Shown: positions 16,777-25,648, numbered from the stretch's first letter. The stretch: 48,248 nucleotides of DNA from Streptococcus suis (GCF_002960625.1 NZ_POJH01000040.1:1-48248), one strand, 5' to 3'. Made by a program: numbers and translations. The notes: a model not told the origin generated them from the sequence alone.

Positions 16777-18109
16777 CTTTCAACGCCTCAAACTTCGCCT
16801 TCATCGTAGGGTTATTGCGGGTCAGTTTTTTGACGGAGACATCTTCCAGCTTGTTGTTAGCCAGTCGCAGCTGGTTTTCGCTGGTAGTTAGGGCTGCTTT
16901 GACAGCCTCCATTCGCTTGATGGCCTTGTCGATTTCATCAATAGCCTTTTGGAAATTATTGCTAGCTGACTGGTAGTTCTTGGCAAAGGCTGTTTTGAAG
17001 GTCGCCAAATCTTCTTCAAAATGGGTAATATCGATATGCTGTTCTCTGACCAAGGCCAACTCCTGCTTGTACTTCAAACTGTTGAGCGCAGCATTTCGCA
17101 ACAGCCCTATCAACTGAATAAAGAACTGGGGACGAACCACGTACATCTTCTCGTACTTGTGGCTGACATCCACGATACCTGTGTTGTAGTAATCGTTGTC
17201 CGCCTCCAACATGGTCACCAAAACAGCATACTCGCAGTCCTTCTCCCGACGATCCTTGTCCAACTCCTTGAAAAAGTCCTCGTTCTTGTGCTTCTTGACC
17301 GTGTCGTCCGCCTCGTTCTTCATCTCAAACATAATGGAAATGATTTCCACCCCATTTTCGTCCAGCTCCCGATAGATGTAATCTCCCTTGGAGCCACGCG
17401 CCGACACCTGATTATCCTTCTCAAAGTAAGCATTTGGAAAGGCCAACTGCCGCACCTTATTAAACTCCGCCTCGGCATAGAGCTCCAAACTCTCACCGAT
17501 CGCCTTGGTCGATTGCTGGGCCTTGAAATTCTTGTAAAATTCCACCTGCTCATCCGCCGCCTTGAGCCGTACCTCGTACTCCTGACGGGTGGTCGCCAGC
17601 GCCAATTCCTGCTTCTGCTCCTGCATAGCCAAAGCATTCTGAGCTGCGTCACGCTCCTTCTCAACCTGAGCCACCGCCTGCTGCAACTCCAACTCCTTGG
17701 CTAGCTCGATTTGCCCCAATTGAGCCTTGAGTTCTTGGATTTCTTGGTCTTTTTTGGACATAGCAGAGCTAATTTCAAGTTCCGACTGACTAGCTAGCGT
17801 ATCTAGTTTTGCTGTCAACTCGATAATTTCTTGGTCTTTTTTGGAAATAGCAGAGCTAATTTCAAATTCTGTCTGACTAGCCAACTTGTCCAAGCGTGTA
17901 GTCAGTTCAAGGATTTGCTTGTCCTTGTCACCCAGTTTGGCCTGTAAATCATTTTCAGCCCTCTGGTGTAATAATTCCCGTTCCCGCTCCAAACGTTCAT
18001 GGATTTCCTTATCAAACTCCGCACCACGTACCTGGGCTAAAAGCTGACTGTATTCTGTTTCATTGACCGTAAAAACGGTAGCGCAATGAGGGCAAGTAAT
18101 CTTGTGCAT
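16763..18109 (-). CDS. DUF2130 domain protein
   Basis: 448 residues. It begins with a zinc-ribbon-like MHKITCPHCATVF, then has a coiled coil of about 170 residues containing three near-repeats of SKKDQEI(I/Q)EL, then the conserved DUF2130 domain (about 190-400) with SARGSKGDYIYRE and ISIMFEMKNEAD, features reminiscent of restriction-endonuclease-like/RmuC folds (the D, E-x-K pattern GDYIY...FEMK). Function is not established; a nuclease-like role is an inference. The start at 18109 has SD AAAGGA; the upstream in-frame ATG at 18124 lacks one. Confidence 0.82.
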   Translation of the reverse strand: MHKITCPHCATVFTVNETEYSQLLAQVRGAEFDKEIHERLERERELLHQRAENDLQAKLGDKDKQILELTTRLDKLASQTEFEISSAISKKDQEIIELTAKLDTLASQSELEISSAMSKKDQEIQELKAQLGQIELAKELELQQAVAQVEKERDAAQNALAMQEQKQELALATTRQEYEVRLKAADEQVEFYKNFKAQQSTKAIGESLELYAEAEFNKVRQLAFPNAYFEKDNQVSARGSKGDYIYRELDENGVEIISIMFEMKNEADDTVKKHKNEDFFKELDKDRREKDCEYAVLVTMLEADNDYYNTGIVDVSHKYEKMYVVRPQFFIQLIGLLRNAALNSLKYKQELALVREQHIDITHFEEDLATFKTAFAKNYQSASNNFQKAIDEIDKAIKRMEAVKAALTTSENQLRLANNKLEDVSVKKLTRNNPTMKAKFEALKDDEE

Positions 18110-18165
18110 AATTTTTCCTTTCATTTACATTCATCTTTCATCAATCAAGCTTGCAACAGACACTA

Positions 18166-18429
18166 CTACTTCCTCTTCCTGCGAACAAGATAGGAAATCA
18201 GTTCATATGTGGCATATACGAAGCCAAGTATCCACAAAAAGTAAAAGAAACGAGGGATATTCCGTGGATCGATAAAAAATAAGCGATAAAAAACGTAGAT
18301 AGTCAAAGCTAGTATCCACCGCCAACCCCAAGTCATTTTTCTCTTTATGAACCACTCTAACCAATCCTCACCTGAATTGTAACGTGTTTCATAATATTCT
18401 TCTCTTATTTGAGCCCACCATCTCTTCAT
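18166..18429 (-). CDS. Small membrane protein
   Basis: 87 residues from the ATG at 18429, which has SD GAGGTG 7 nt upstream; the open frame itself reaches 18543 but that part overlaps the remnant of the neighbouring gene. The protein has a charged N-terminal half (KRWWAQIREEYYETRYNSG) and two hydrophobic segments (about 36-50 and 58-79), ending RRKRK. I do not recognise it. Confidence 0.55.
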   Translation of the reverse strand: MKRWWAQIREEYYETRYNSGEDWLEWFIKRKMTWGWRWILALTIYVFYRLFFIDPRNIPRFFYFLWILGFVYATYELISYLVRRKRK

Positions 18430-18446
18430 TTGGTTCACCTCATTTT

Positions 18447-18930
18447 CTACAACTTCAATTCCTTTTCTAAGAAAGCCGACCATTTTTCCTGTAATGGTTG
18501 ACGTCCAGGCAGGTCCAGACCTTCTAAGAGGTTTTTGATGCATTCATTCTGCACCAGCCAATCTGCCATATCTTTTTTAGCCATCTGCAAATTCATTGCC
18601 AAAATCAACAGGGATTTCCTCCTCAAAGACAATCAGCGTCTCTTGCTCTTGCTAGCTCAAGCTGAAGGAAACCCTAGCTCTATCCCAGGTGTAAGCAATC
18701 GCTTCATGTGGTCGGTAAGCTAACAAGTCCATGGTTTCATGGAAGTCTTCCATTTCAAAGCCCAACTTGTCGCCCTCCACCCTCAACTGAGGAAACCAGC
18801 GGACAAATCCACTATCCGTTGCCAACAAATCCTATGCCTTCGCCAAACTAGCTAGCACGGTATAGCAAATGCTTAACAGGTACTTCTCAACTTCTTTTTT
18901 GACAGCAGTCTTCAGACGACACTCCTATTC
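18447..18930 (-). pseudogene. Decayed SRPBCC/AHSA1-like protein gene
   Basis: Reading the minus strand gives LKTAVKKEVEKYLLSICYT..., then DLLATDSGFVRWFPQLRVEG..., GFEMEDFHETMDLLAY, AIAYTWDRARVSF and VFEEEIPVDFGNEFA in one frame interrupted by two stop codons, after which a frameshift leads to MAKKDMADWLVQNECIKNLL...EKWSAFLEKELKL. The order of motifs fits an activator-of-Hsp90/SRPBCC ligand-binding domain (the WFPQL and TWDRA regions). A TATAAT lies upstream at about 18940, a relic of its promoter. At least three lesions make this a pseudogene. Confidence 0.7.
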
Positions 18931-19072
18931 TATCCTTCTATTATACCAAAAAACACCAGTCCATAACCGATGTTCCCTATATATTTATAATTTTTTGACC
19001 ATGACCAAGCAAGCCCCTTTCCATTTTATACCGTATTTCTTCTAGCATTTCAATCACTCCTCTCTCGTTTTG

Positions 19073-19081
19073 TGCTATACT
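19073..19081 (+). promoter_or_regulatory. Extended -10 promoter of the HAD gene
   Basis: TGC-TATACT, about 28 nt before the ATG; no good -35. Confidence 0.55.
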
Positions 19082-19108
19082 AGATGTAGTGAAAACAAGG
19101 AGGTAACT

Positions 19109-19924
19109 ATGATTAAACTAATCGCTCTTGACATGGACGGAACCCTCTTAAACGAGAATAAAGAGTTGATGCAGCCACAAATTGATGCTATTCATCAGGC
19201 TGTTGAAGCTGGGGTGACAGTCGTTCTCTGCACAGGACGGCCCTTGGTTGGCGTTAAGCCTTTCGTAGAGCAACTTGGCTTTGACACCGAAGAGGAATAT
19301 ATCATTGTCAATAACGGTTGCTCAACCCATTCCACAAAGGATTGGAGCCTGATTGACTGGGAAGAGCTGTCTATTGCTGATATTGACTATCTTGCTACTT
19401 TTATTGAGAATGACCATGTACAGATTTCCCTCTTTGATGAGGAAGACTATTTCGTTCTTGCAGAAAAAGCCAATGACCGAGTGAACTTGGATGCTAGTTT
19501 AGTCGGTATGACACCACAGCCAATTGACTTGGACGAGGCAACGTCTGGTAAACACCGTTTCTTTGAAGCCATGTTTGTCGGTGAGAAGGAAGCCATTGAT
19601 GCCTTTGAAAACCAGCACAATGACACCTTAAGCAAGGACTACACAACAGTTCGTTCACAGGACTATCTCTTGGAAATTTTGCCAAACGGTGCCAGCAAGG
19701 CCTCTGGTTTAAAAAAATTGGCAGACCGCCTCGGTATCCTCCCAGAAGAAATCATGGCTATGGGAGATGCCAACAACGACCTTGAAATGATTGAATTTGC
19801 TGGACTTGGTATTGCCATGGGCAACGCCAATGAACATGTCAAGGCTATCGCCCAAGACATCACAGATACCAATGAAAACAACGGCGTTGCCAAAGCCATT
19901 GAAAAACATATTTTAAACAAATAA
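19109..19924 (+). CDS. Cof-type HAD-IIB family phosphatase
   Basis: Sugar-phosphate or nucleotide phosphatase of the haloacid dehalogenase superfamily, 271 residues. Motif I is LDMDGTLLN (Asp8, Asp10), motif II is VVLCTGRP, and motifs III/IV are LKKLADRLG and MAMGDANNDLEMI. The cap is of the IIB type. The ATG at 19109 (SD AAGGAGG) gives the normal start; the open frame runs 39 nt further upstream without one. Related to YidA; substrate cannot be told. Co-transcribed with pepT, 9 nt downstream. Confidence 0.9.
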   Translation: MIKLIALDMDGTLLNENKELMQPQIDAIHQAVEAGVTVVLCTGRPLVGVKPFVEQLGFDTEEEYIIVNNGCSTHSTKDWSLIDWEELSIADIDYLATFIENDHVQISLFDEEDYFVLAEKANDRVNLDASLVGMTPQPIDLDEATSGKHRFFEAMFVGEKEAIDAFENQHNDTLSKDYTTVRSQDYLLEILPNGASKASGLKKLADRLGILPEEIMAMGDANNDLEMIEFAGLGIAMGNANEHVKAIAQDITDTNENNGVAKAIEKHILNK

Positions 19925-19933
19925 GGAGACACT

Positions 19934-21154
19934 ATGAAATACCCAACACTCTTAGACCGTTTTTTAGTCTATGTCAAAGAAAATACTCGCTCAGATGAAA
20001 ATTCGACAACTACACCTTCTACCCAAAACCAAGTCGAGTTTGCACAGAATATCCTTCTGCCTGAAATGAAACGCATCGGCCTGCAGGATGTTCACTACTT
20101 ACCAAATGGTTTTGCAGTGGGAACACTCCCTACCAACGACCCGAGTTTGACACGCAAGATTGGTTTTATCGCCCACATGGATACAGCTGACTTCAACGCA
20201 GAAGGTGTCAATCCACAAATCATCGAAAACTACGACGGCAATCCTATTGCCTTGGGAACTTCTGGCTATGAATTGCATCCAAAAGACTTCCCACAACTGG
20301 CTAACTACCAGGGGCAAACCCTGATTACCACTGACGGTACTACCTTGCTAGGCTCTGATGACAAGTCAGGAATTGCAGAGATCATGACGGCTATCGAGTA
20401 CCTAGTCCAAAATCCCGACATCAAACATTGCGAAATCCGTGTCGGCTTTGGTCCTGACGAAGAAATCGGTGTCGGTGCGGACAAGTTTGATGTGGAAGAC
20501 TTCGATGTGGACTTTGCCTACACCATGGACGGGGGACCGCTGGGGGAACTCCAGTACGAAACTTTCTCAGCAGCTGCTGCCAAGATTGACTTCCTTGGGC
20601 GCAACGTCCATCCAGGTTCTGCCAAAGACCAGATGATCAACGCCTTCCAGATGGCTATTGATTTCCACAATGCCCTTCCAGAAACAGACCGCCCAGAAAA
20701 AACTGAAGGCTATGAAGGTTTCTTCCACTTGATGAACATGGAGGGTAGCGTTGATACTGCTTCTACCACCTACATCATCCGCGACTTTGAGGAAGAGGAT
20801 TTCCTTGCCCGCAAACAGCTCATGCTGGACATTGCTGACAAAATGAATGCCAAGTTTGACACGCCACGCGTTATCGTCAACCTGCATGACCAATACTACA
20901 ACATGAAGAAAATCATCGAAAAAGACATGACCCCAATCAACATCGCAAAAGATGTCATGGAAAAGCTGGATATCAAGCCACTGATTGAGCCAGTTCGTGG
21001 AGGAACAGACGGCTCTAAGATTTCCTTCATGGGCATTCCAACGCCAAATATCTTCGCTGGTGGTGAAAACATGCACGGCCGCTTCGAGTTCGTCAGCCTG
21101 CAAACCATGGAAAAAGCTGTTGATGTGATTTTAGGTATTGTAGCTTACAAATAA
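19934..21154 (+). CDS. pepT: Peptidase T (aminotripeptidase)
   Basis: Cytoplasmic M20 zinc aminopeptidase that releases the N-terminal residue from tripeptides. 406 residues with metal and catalytic motifs [11 protein letters not shown] (His, Asp), [15 protein letters not shown] (bridging Asp), [14 protein letters not shown] (catalytic Glu pair) and the C-terminal histidine in [13 protein letters not shown]. Full length. SD AAGGAG. Confidence 0.96.
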   Translation: MKYPTLLDRFLVYVKENTRSDENSTTTPSTQNQVEFAQNILLPEMKRIGLQDVHYLPNGFAVGTLPTNDPSLTRKIGFIAHMDTADFNAEGVNPQIIENYDGNPIALGTSGYELHPKDFPQLANYQGQTLITTDGTTLLGSDDKSGIAEIMTAIEYLVQNPDIKHCEIRVGFGPDEEIGVGADKFDVEDFDVDFAYTMDGGPLGELQYETFSAAAAKIDFLGRNVHPGSAKDQMINAFQMAIDFHNALPETDRPEKTEGYEGFFHLMNMEGSVDTASTTYIIRDFEEEDFLARKQLMLDIADKMNAKFDTPRVIVNLHDQYYNMKKIIEKDMTPINIAKDVMEKLDIKPLIEPVRGGTDGSKISFMGIPTPNIFAGGENMHGRFEFVSLQTMEKAVDVILGIVAYK

Positions 21155-21158
21155 AAAA

Positions 21159-21193
21159 GAAAAGTAGGTTTTCTGAAAAAATCTACTTTTTTT
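21159..21193 (+). terminator. Terminator of HAD-pepT
   Basis: AAGTAG / CTACTT stem continued by TTTTC / AAAAA pairing, then a T7 run. Confidence 0.75.
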
Positions 21194-21214
21194 GAAAATT
21201 GTTCGACATAACTA

Positions 21215-21243
21215 TTGTATTATTTAAATAATACTGCTATAAT
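21215..21243 (+). promoter_or_regulatory. Promoter of the DUF5684 gene
   Basis: -35 TTGTAT (21215-21220), 17 nt, TGC-TATAAT (-10 at 21238-21243). Confidence 0.75.
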
Positions 21244-21273
21244 AGAACCATCAAAAAGAAATGGAGTTTTATT

Positions 21274-21672
21274 ATGACAGAAGAAACATTTGCACAAGGT
21301 ATTTTAGTTGGGCTTTGGGGAGCCGGTATGATTTTTTCACTCATTTGGTATGTCCTCGTAACTATTTCCAACTTCATCCTCTTTAAAAAAGCTGGCTATG
21401 CTGGTTGGAAATCTCTCATTCCTTTCTACAACCTATACGTCCAACAATGTATCACATTTGGCGAAGACAAGGGTTGGTTTATCCTCTTCTTACTCATCCC
21501 ACTTGCTGGACCACTTTATGGTATTTATTTGACTTACTGCTATGGTAAAGCATTTGGTTTGTCTGATATTCAAGCCATCTTCTATGTCTTGTTTACACCA
21601 CTTTTCAATGTCTACATCGCCTTCAATGACGGAAGCCGTTACCAAGGTCCACAAACTTTCTTTATTGACTAA
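21274..21672 (+). CDS. DUF5684 family membrane protein
   Basis: 132 residues with about three or four hydrophobic segments and the conserved loop FKKAGYAGWKSLIPFYN followed later by YGKAFGLSD. This matches the DUF5684 family, which includes parts of signal-peptidase-associated proteins. Function unknown. A monocistronic gene with its own promoter and terminator. Confidence 0.8.
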   Translation: MTEETFAQGILVGLWGAGMIFSLIWYVLVTISNFILFKKAGYAGWKSLIPFYNLYVQQCITFGEDKGWFILFLLIPLAGPLYGIYLTYCYGKAFGLSDIQAIFYVLFTPLFNVYIAFNDGSRYQGPQTFFID

Positions 21673-21681
21673 TATCAAATG

Positions 21682-21720
21682 AAGCAACTTTTCCTAGCTG
21701 GAAGGGTTGCTTTTACTTTT
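21682..21720 (+). terminator. Terminator of the DUF5684 gene
   Basis: AAGCAAC-TTTTCC / GGAA-GGGTTGCTT stem with a loop TAGCT, then TTTTACTTTTTT. Confidence 0.8.
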
Positions 21721-21752
21721 TTAAAAAATATATAAAAAATTTATATAATTAC

Positions 21753-21781
21753 TTGATTTTAGTAAATGATAGGTATATAAT
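21753..21781 (+). promoter_or_regulatory. Promoter of the padR operon
   Basis: -35 TTGATT (21753-21758), 17 nt, -10 TATAAT (21776-21781). Flanking AT-rich repeats (TTATATAATTAC at about 21741-21752 and a near copy at 21781-21801) could serve as PadR operators. Confidence 0.7.
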
Positions 21782-21822
21782 TTATATATAAAATAATTAC
21801 ATAAAGATAAAGAGGTGATTTC

Positions 21823-22140
21823 ATGTACTACCCCGTATCCTCTATCTTGATTGAATTTCTGATCTTGGCCATCGTGGAGAAACAAGATTCTTATGGCTAT
21901 GAAATCAGTCAAACCATCAAGATAGTTGCTGATATAAAGGAATCCACGCTCTACCCTATCTTGAAGAAACTGGAAAAGGCGGGCTACGTCACCACCTATA
22001 CCCAAGAATTTCAAGGGAGAAAGAGAAAATACTACACCATCACACCTGCTGGACGTGAGCACATCCCCTTCCTGCAAGGTGAATGGAATACCTACAAAGA
22101 CCATATCGACGGAATTATAGAAGGGAGCCTACGAAAATGA
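21823..22140 (+). CDS. PadR family transcriptional regulator
   Basis: 105-residue winged-helix repressor. Features are LIEFLILAIVEKQDSYGYEISQ, the recognition helix region STLYPILKKLEKAGYV and the wing GRKRKYYTITPAGRE. It overlaps the next gene by ATGA, the typical arrangement in which a PadR protein controls the adjacent DUF1700/DUF4097 membrane genes. Ligand unknown. Confidence 0.92.
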   Translation: MYYPVSSILIEFLILAIVEKQDSYGYEISQTIKIVADIKESTLYPILKKLEKAGYVTTYTQEFQGRKRKYYTITPAGREHIPFLQGEWNTYKDHIDGIIEGSLRK

Positions 22141-23249
22141 CACGCGCAGAGTATTTGAACCAACTAGAACAAGCACTGACACAACTCCATCCAAGTGCTA
22201 GACAGGAGGCTTTAGACTACTTCAATGAATATTTTGATGAAAAAGGTGATGACCAGACAGCCATTGCTGAACTAGGTAACCCCCAAGAAGCAGCAAAAGA
22301 AATCATCGCCAACCTACCCGAAGATGCCCTAATTGCTAAGGAAGACCAGACCGATCAACATTCATCCAAACCATTTGATTTCAACTTTGATTTTGACTTT
22401 CAATTTGACTGGGAGAATTTTTTCAACAATTTCAAACACTCAGCCTATCAAGCTAGGGAAAGAATGGAATTGAAGGCGAAGATTGAAGAATTACCTGAGT
22501 TTTCAAATCTACAGATTTCGCTCGAAGATCAGGCTCTGAGTGTTCAAACTTATGACGGAGAAACTGTCTTATTGCACAACCCTGTTTCAGAAGATGGCAA
22601 CTACCAGGCTTTTGACTATCAACTGGTTCAGGATAGTTTGTACCTAACAAGCAATCCTTCCCCTAATCACCTCTTCTTCTCAAATAATCAAACTAGCTCT
22701 GCTATTCTCAAAATCCCTAAAAAACTCCTGCCCCTTACCAATCTTAATCTACACACAAGAGATAGCAGTCTAACCATGGTAGATGTGCAAGTAAGTGAAC
22801 AGTTGGTCCTTAAGGCAACTGACACTAGTCTGACAATGTCGGATCTACAAAGTCCTCTAGCTTCTCTACAGCTAGAAGATACTACCTTATCTATTTCAGG
22901 TGGGCAATCAAGGGATTTGACACTGAAAGCTAGTGATTCTATCATCAATCTGACAAGTCTTAACCTGTCACATGCCCGCATAGAATTAGAAGATTGCGTC
23001 TGGAAGTTGAAGGATTTTGTCCTTGAAAAGAGCCTAAACTGTCAGGCTGAAGATTCTGTCCTAACCTTTAAACCAAATACAGACATCAGTTTGGACATCT
23101 GGGAGGAAGATTCTAGCCTCAAACTTCCAAAGGATAAGGCGTTTACCATGATGAAAGAGGATAACACCACTCATCTCAGCTACAAGCAAGAAAATAGCCC
23201 TGCTCAGCTAGTTATTCATTGTCAAGACTGCCAGCTAAATATGGGATAA
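22137..23249 (+). CDS. HAAS (DUF1700) - DUF4097 fusion protein
   Basis: 370 residues from the ATG that overlaps padR. Residues 1-65 form a HAAS/DUF1700 domain (TRAEYLNQLEQAL, LDYFNEYFDEKGDD, AIAELGNPQEAAKEI). An unusual aromatic-acidic linker follows (FDFNFDFDFQFDWENFFNNF, about 82-101). The rest (about 140-370) is rich in short beta strands with alternating L/S/D residues, the repetitive beta-helix pattern of DUF4097/DUF4098 (putative adhesin-like) proteins. No signal peptide or TM segment is obvious, so this copy may be cytoplasmic or bound to its membrane partners. Confidence 0.8.
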   Translation: MTRAEYLNQLEQALTQLHPSARQEALDYFNEYFDEKGDDQTAIAELGNPQEAAKEIIANLPEDALIAKEDQTDQHSSKPFDFNFDFDFQFDWENFFNNFKHSAYQARERMELKAKIEELPEFSNLQISLEDQALSVQTYDGETVLLHNPVSEDGNYQAFDYQLVQDSLYLTSNPSPNHLFFSNNQTSSAILKIPKKLLPLTNLNLHTRDSSLTMVDVQVSEQLVLKATDTSLTMSDLQSPLASLQLEDTTLSISGGQSRDLTLKASDSIINLTSLNLSHARIELEDCVWKLKDFVLEKSLNCQAEDSVLTFKPNTDISLDIWEEDSSLKLPKDKAFTMMKEDNTTHLSYKQENSPAQLVIHCQDCQLNMG

Positions 23250-23260
23250 AGGAGGTTCCT

Positions 23261-23839
23261 ATGAATCGCAAAGAATATTTACAGAAACTTGAAAAACATC
23301 TCAAACACTTGCCAAAAGAAGATTTTCAAGATACCTTGGACTATTTCAATGAATTTTTCGATGAGAAAGAAAACGACGAAGAAGCTATTCAAGAATTAGG
23401 CAGTCCAAAAGAGGCCGCCCGTGAAATTCTAGCAACCCTCTACGAAAAAGAGCGGACGGAAGATAAGCCAAATACCCGCAATATGGTCTGGTTGACCATC
23501 CTCGCCATCCTTGCCGCACCAATAGGCATCCCCCTAGCAATCAGCTTGGTCGCCCTCTTCATTACCCTTCTCATACTCATCTTCAGCGCCTTTCTACTCC
23601 TAATCTCACTCTGGATTGTCCTCCTCAGTCTAGCAATCGCCCAGCTTCTCCTCGCCTTCGACCTCTTTACGCTCTCATGGTCCTCCTCCCTCCTCTTCAC
23701 AGGGCTAGCCCTCGTCTGTTTGGCACTCACCCTCTTGGGTAGTAAATTCACTCTAGACCTTGGAAGCAAAACCTTCTTGCTTGTTTTACACTGGATACAA
23801 AGAACCATTCGCAAAGGAGATTATCATGAAAGAGCTTAA
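23261..23839 (+). CDS. DUF1700 family membrane protein (HAAS domain)
   Basis: 192 residues from the ATG at 23261 (SD AAGGAGG). The first 60 residues are a second HAAS domain clearly related to that of the upstream gene (NRKEYLQKLEKHL, LDYFNEFFDEKEND, AIQELGSPKEAAREIL). Residues about 78-170 are very hydrophobic and form several TM segments. The family is always linked to PadR regulators and DUF4097 proteins and is thought to act in envelope stress sensing, without biochemical proof. Confidence 0.85.
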   Translation: MNRKEYLQKLEKHLKHLPKEDFQDTLDYFNEFFDEKENDEEAIQELGSPKEAAREILATLYEKERTEDKPNTRNMVWLTILAILAAPIGIPLAISLVALFITLLILIFSAFLLLISLWIVLLSLAIAQLLLAFDLFTLSWSSSLLFTGLALVCLALTLLGSKFTLDLGSKTFLLVLHWIQRTIRKGDYHERA

Positions 23840-24680
23840 ACCATTTACGAAAATCATTCTGAGCCTGCTCACTCTTGGAGCCATTCTCAGCCTCATCGGT
23901 TTCCTAGCTGGCGGATGGACAAATATGAGAACTGTCTCAGAAAACTACTTCCAGCCACAAACAGCCAGTTTTAGTGACATTAGGGAAATAGAAGTTAATG
24001 AACGACTGTCCATCATGCCTTCGCCTGACAACCAATTCCACCTCCACTACTATCGAAATCAGCATAAAGACATCGACCTCCTCAGCCACCAAGTTCAAGA
24101 TGGAAAGTTAACCATTTCTAGTGCATTTCAAGGTATCGTTTCTTATGATGGTTTACTCGAACCAATCTTAAATCTTGTCAATGACCAAAATGTCGCCTAC
24201 CACCAACCTGTTTTAGAGGTACCAAAAAATAGCACAATTGAAACACTTTCAGGCAACCTTCAAGGAGATCTGTATCTGGATAAAGTGACCATTCAAAATC
24301 TTGATCTCACAGTAGAAGATGGGGATATGTTGATTGAAAACAGTCACATCAGCTTTACTCATTTATCACACCTCAATGGAGAAGTAGCAATCAATCATTC
24401 CACATTAACAAGTCCGAAAGACATTTCCAATACTGTTGGCAGTAGCCTAACGATTGAGGATGGGGATTTTAAAGCAGAAAATCTAAAACTAGAAGGAAGA
24501 CATGACATCAGCAATTACAATGGCTCAATCGACATCTCTCTTCATTCACAAACAAGAACGGACCTCTACATAGATGCCAGTCAAAATAATCTGGGAATTG
24601 ACCTTCCAACTTATTCCAATCCCCAAGCCACTAATTACCTCCACATCTCTACACTAGATGGTGAATTGAGCATTCGGTAA
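23826..24680 (+). CDS. DUF4097 family protein, membrane-anchored
   Basis: 284 residues from the ATG at 23826 (SD AAAGGAG), overlapping the previous gene by 14 nt. One TM segment (about 9-31) is followed by an extracytoplasmic beta-rich domain with the DUF4097 strand repeats (for example LSGNLQGDLYLDKVTIQNLD, VEDGDMLIENSHIS). Likely the extracellular output or sensor part of the PadR module. End of the operon. Confidence 0.82.
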   Translation: MKELKPFTKIILSLLTLGAILSLIGFLAGGWTNMRTVSENYFQPQTASFSDIREIEVNERLSIMPSPDNQFHLHYYRNQHKDIDLLSHQVQDGKLTISSAFQGIVSYDGLLEPILNLVNDQNVAYHQPVLEVPKNSTIETLSGNLQGDLYLDKVTIQNLDLTVEDGDMLIENSHISFTHLSHLNGEVAINHSTLTSPKDISNTVGSSLTIEDGDFKAENLKLEGRHDISNYNGSIDISLHSQTRTDLYIDASQNNLGIDLPTYSNPQATNYLHISTLDGELSIR

Positions 24681-24686
24681 TTGCTA

Positions 24687-24713
24687 AAAGCCCTCCTGAC
24701 GGAAGGCTTTTTC
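24687..24713 (+). terminator. Terminator between convergent padR operon and DUF1304 gene
   Basis: AAAGCC-TCC / GGA-GGCTTT stem with a TGAC loop, then TTTTT. Confidence 0.75.
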
Positions 24714-24715
24714 GT

Positions 24716-25075
24716 TTATTTAAACAACAAAATAGAAATTAAGGCCAAGATTGCTGGTCCACCTTGGGTTAAGATGATTTTTGGACTTGCTGTAATAGCA
24801 CCATAAGCTGCTGCAGCAATAACATATAGAACAAAAATGCTTGTAATTTCTAGATTACCAGTAAAAATACCGTAGAACAAGAAAACCGCCAATAAGCCAT
24901 TATAAATTCCTTGATTTTTGAACAAGGCAGTCACAGACTTACGTTGTAATTCTTCCTTCTCCATATTGAATACGCGACTGGTAGAGTCTGAGTGGGTTGC
25001 AAAAGTTTCCAAATACATGATATATAGGTGCTCAAGCGCTACGATACTCGCTAAAATAGTTGTAAAAATTGACAT
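24716..25075 (-). CDS. DUF1304 family membrane protein
   Basis: 119 residues from the ATG at 25075 (SD AAGGAG). Four TM helices, with the family features IVALEHLYIMYLETF, LFKNQGIYNGLLA and GAITASPKIILTQGGPA. Function unknown. Co-transcribed with, and probably repressed by, the MarR gene 4 nt upstream. Confidence 0.88.
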   Translation of the reverse strand: MSIFTTILASIVALEHLYIMYLETFATHSDSTSRVFNMEKEELQRKSVTALFKNQGIYNGLLAVFLFYGIFTGNLEITSIFVLYVIAAAAYGAITASPKIILTQGGPAILALISILLFK

Positions 25076-25079
25076 AAGT

Positions 25080-25532
25080 TTATTCTCCTTTTTCTTCAAT
25101 GACAGTTTCAAGCGGCAGGTCTTGAAGACCAGAAACTAATTTCTCCAAAAGATTGCTCAATTGCTCTTCTTCCCTATCAGACAAAATGCTTTCCATTGCA
25201 GCTTTCACGGCTAGGTGATGGGCTGGTGGACGAACCTGTAGTTCATTTACTGCATACTGGGTGGGTTGAACCAGCATTTCTCTTTGATTTTCAGGATTGC
25301 GCTCCCTTTGAATATAGCCCTTGTCCTCCAAAATTTTTAAATGTCGAGTTATGGCTGCACGGTCAATGCGAAGTTTTTCCTGTAAATCTTGTTGTGAGCA
25401 GGGAGCTTGGTCAAGCAAGTTGGTCAAAAGCTGATAACGGGTCAGACTAATCCCCAACCCCTTTTCAAACAAACTAGTGACTGCCTCATCTGCAAGTTTT
25501 ACCTGATAGAGTAACTGAGAAAGATGTTTCAT
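25080..25532 (-). CDS. MarR family transcriptional regulator
   Basis: 150 residues from the ATG at 25532 (SD AAAGGGG). Winged-helix with LTRYQLLTNLLDQAPCSQQDLQ and RAAITRHLKILEDKGYIQRERNPENQRE, the MarR recognition helix and wing, given here as separate motifs. The single Cys in APCSQQ could be redox-active but this is a guess. Two palindromic boxes overlap its own promoter, so autorepression is likely. Confidence 0.9.
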   Translation of the reverse strand: MKHLSQLLYQVKLADEAVTSLFEKGLGISLTRYQLLTNLLDQAPCSQQDLQEKLRIDRAAITRHLKILEDKGYIQRERNPENQREMLVQPTQYAVNELQVRPPAHHLAVKAAMESILSDREEEQLSNLLEKLVSGLQDLPLETVIEEKGE

Positions 25533-25547
25533 ATTTCTACCCCTTTG

Positions 25548-25579
25548 TTGACTTGTCAACTGTTGATAAGTCAATTATA
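25548..25579 (-). promoter_or_regulatory. marR promoter with two TTGAC-type operator palindromes
   Basis: TTGACTTGTCAA (25548-25559) and TTGATAAGTCAA (25563-25574) lie immediately downstream of, and one base into, the -10 TATAAT (25574-25579, minus strand; -35 TTGAAA at 25596-25601). Binding there would block transcription. Confidence 0.65.
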
Positions 25580-25648
25580 CCAGAATACGAATAATTTTCA
25601 AGAATTTTGCTTAACTTTAGAAAACTCTGTTATGTAAAAAGCAAGTTT

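Noticed and set aside
16763..18109. A new defence system centred on the DUF2130 protein
   Set aside because: There are no further nuclease, ATPase or toxin-antitoxin genes of known defence types; its neighbours do not fit a known pattern.
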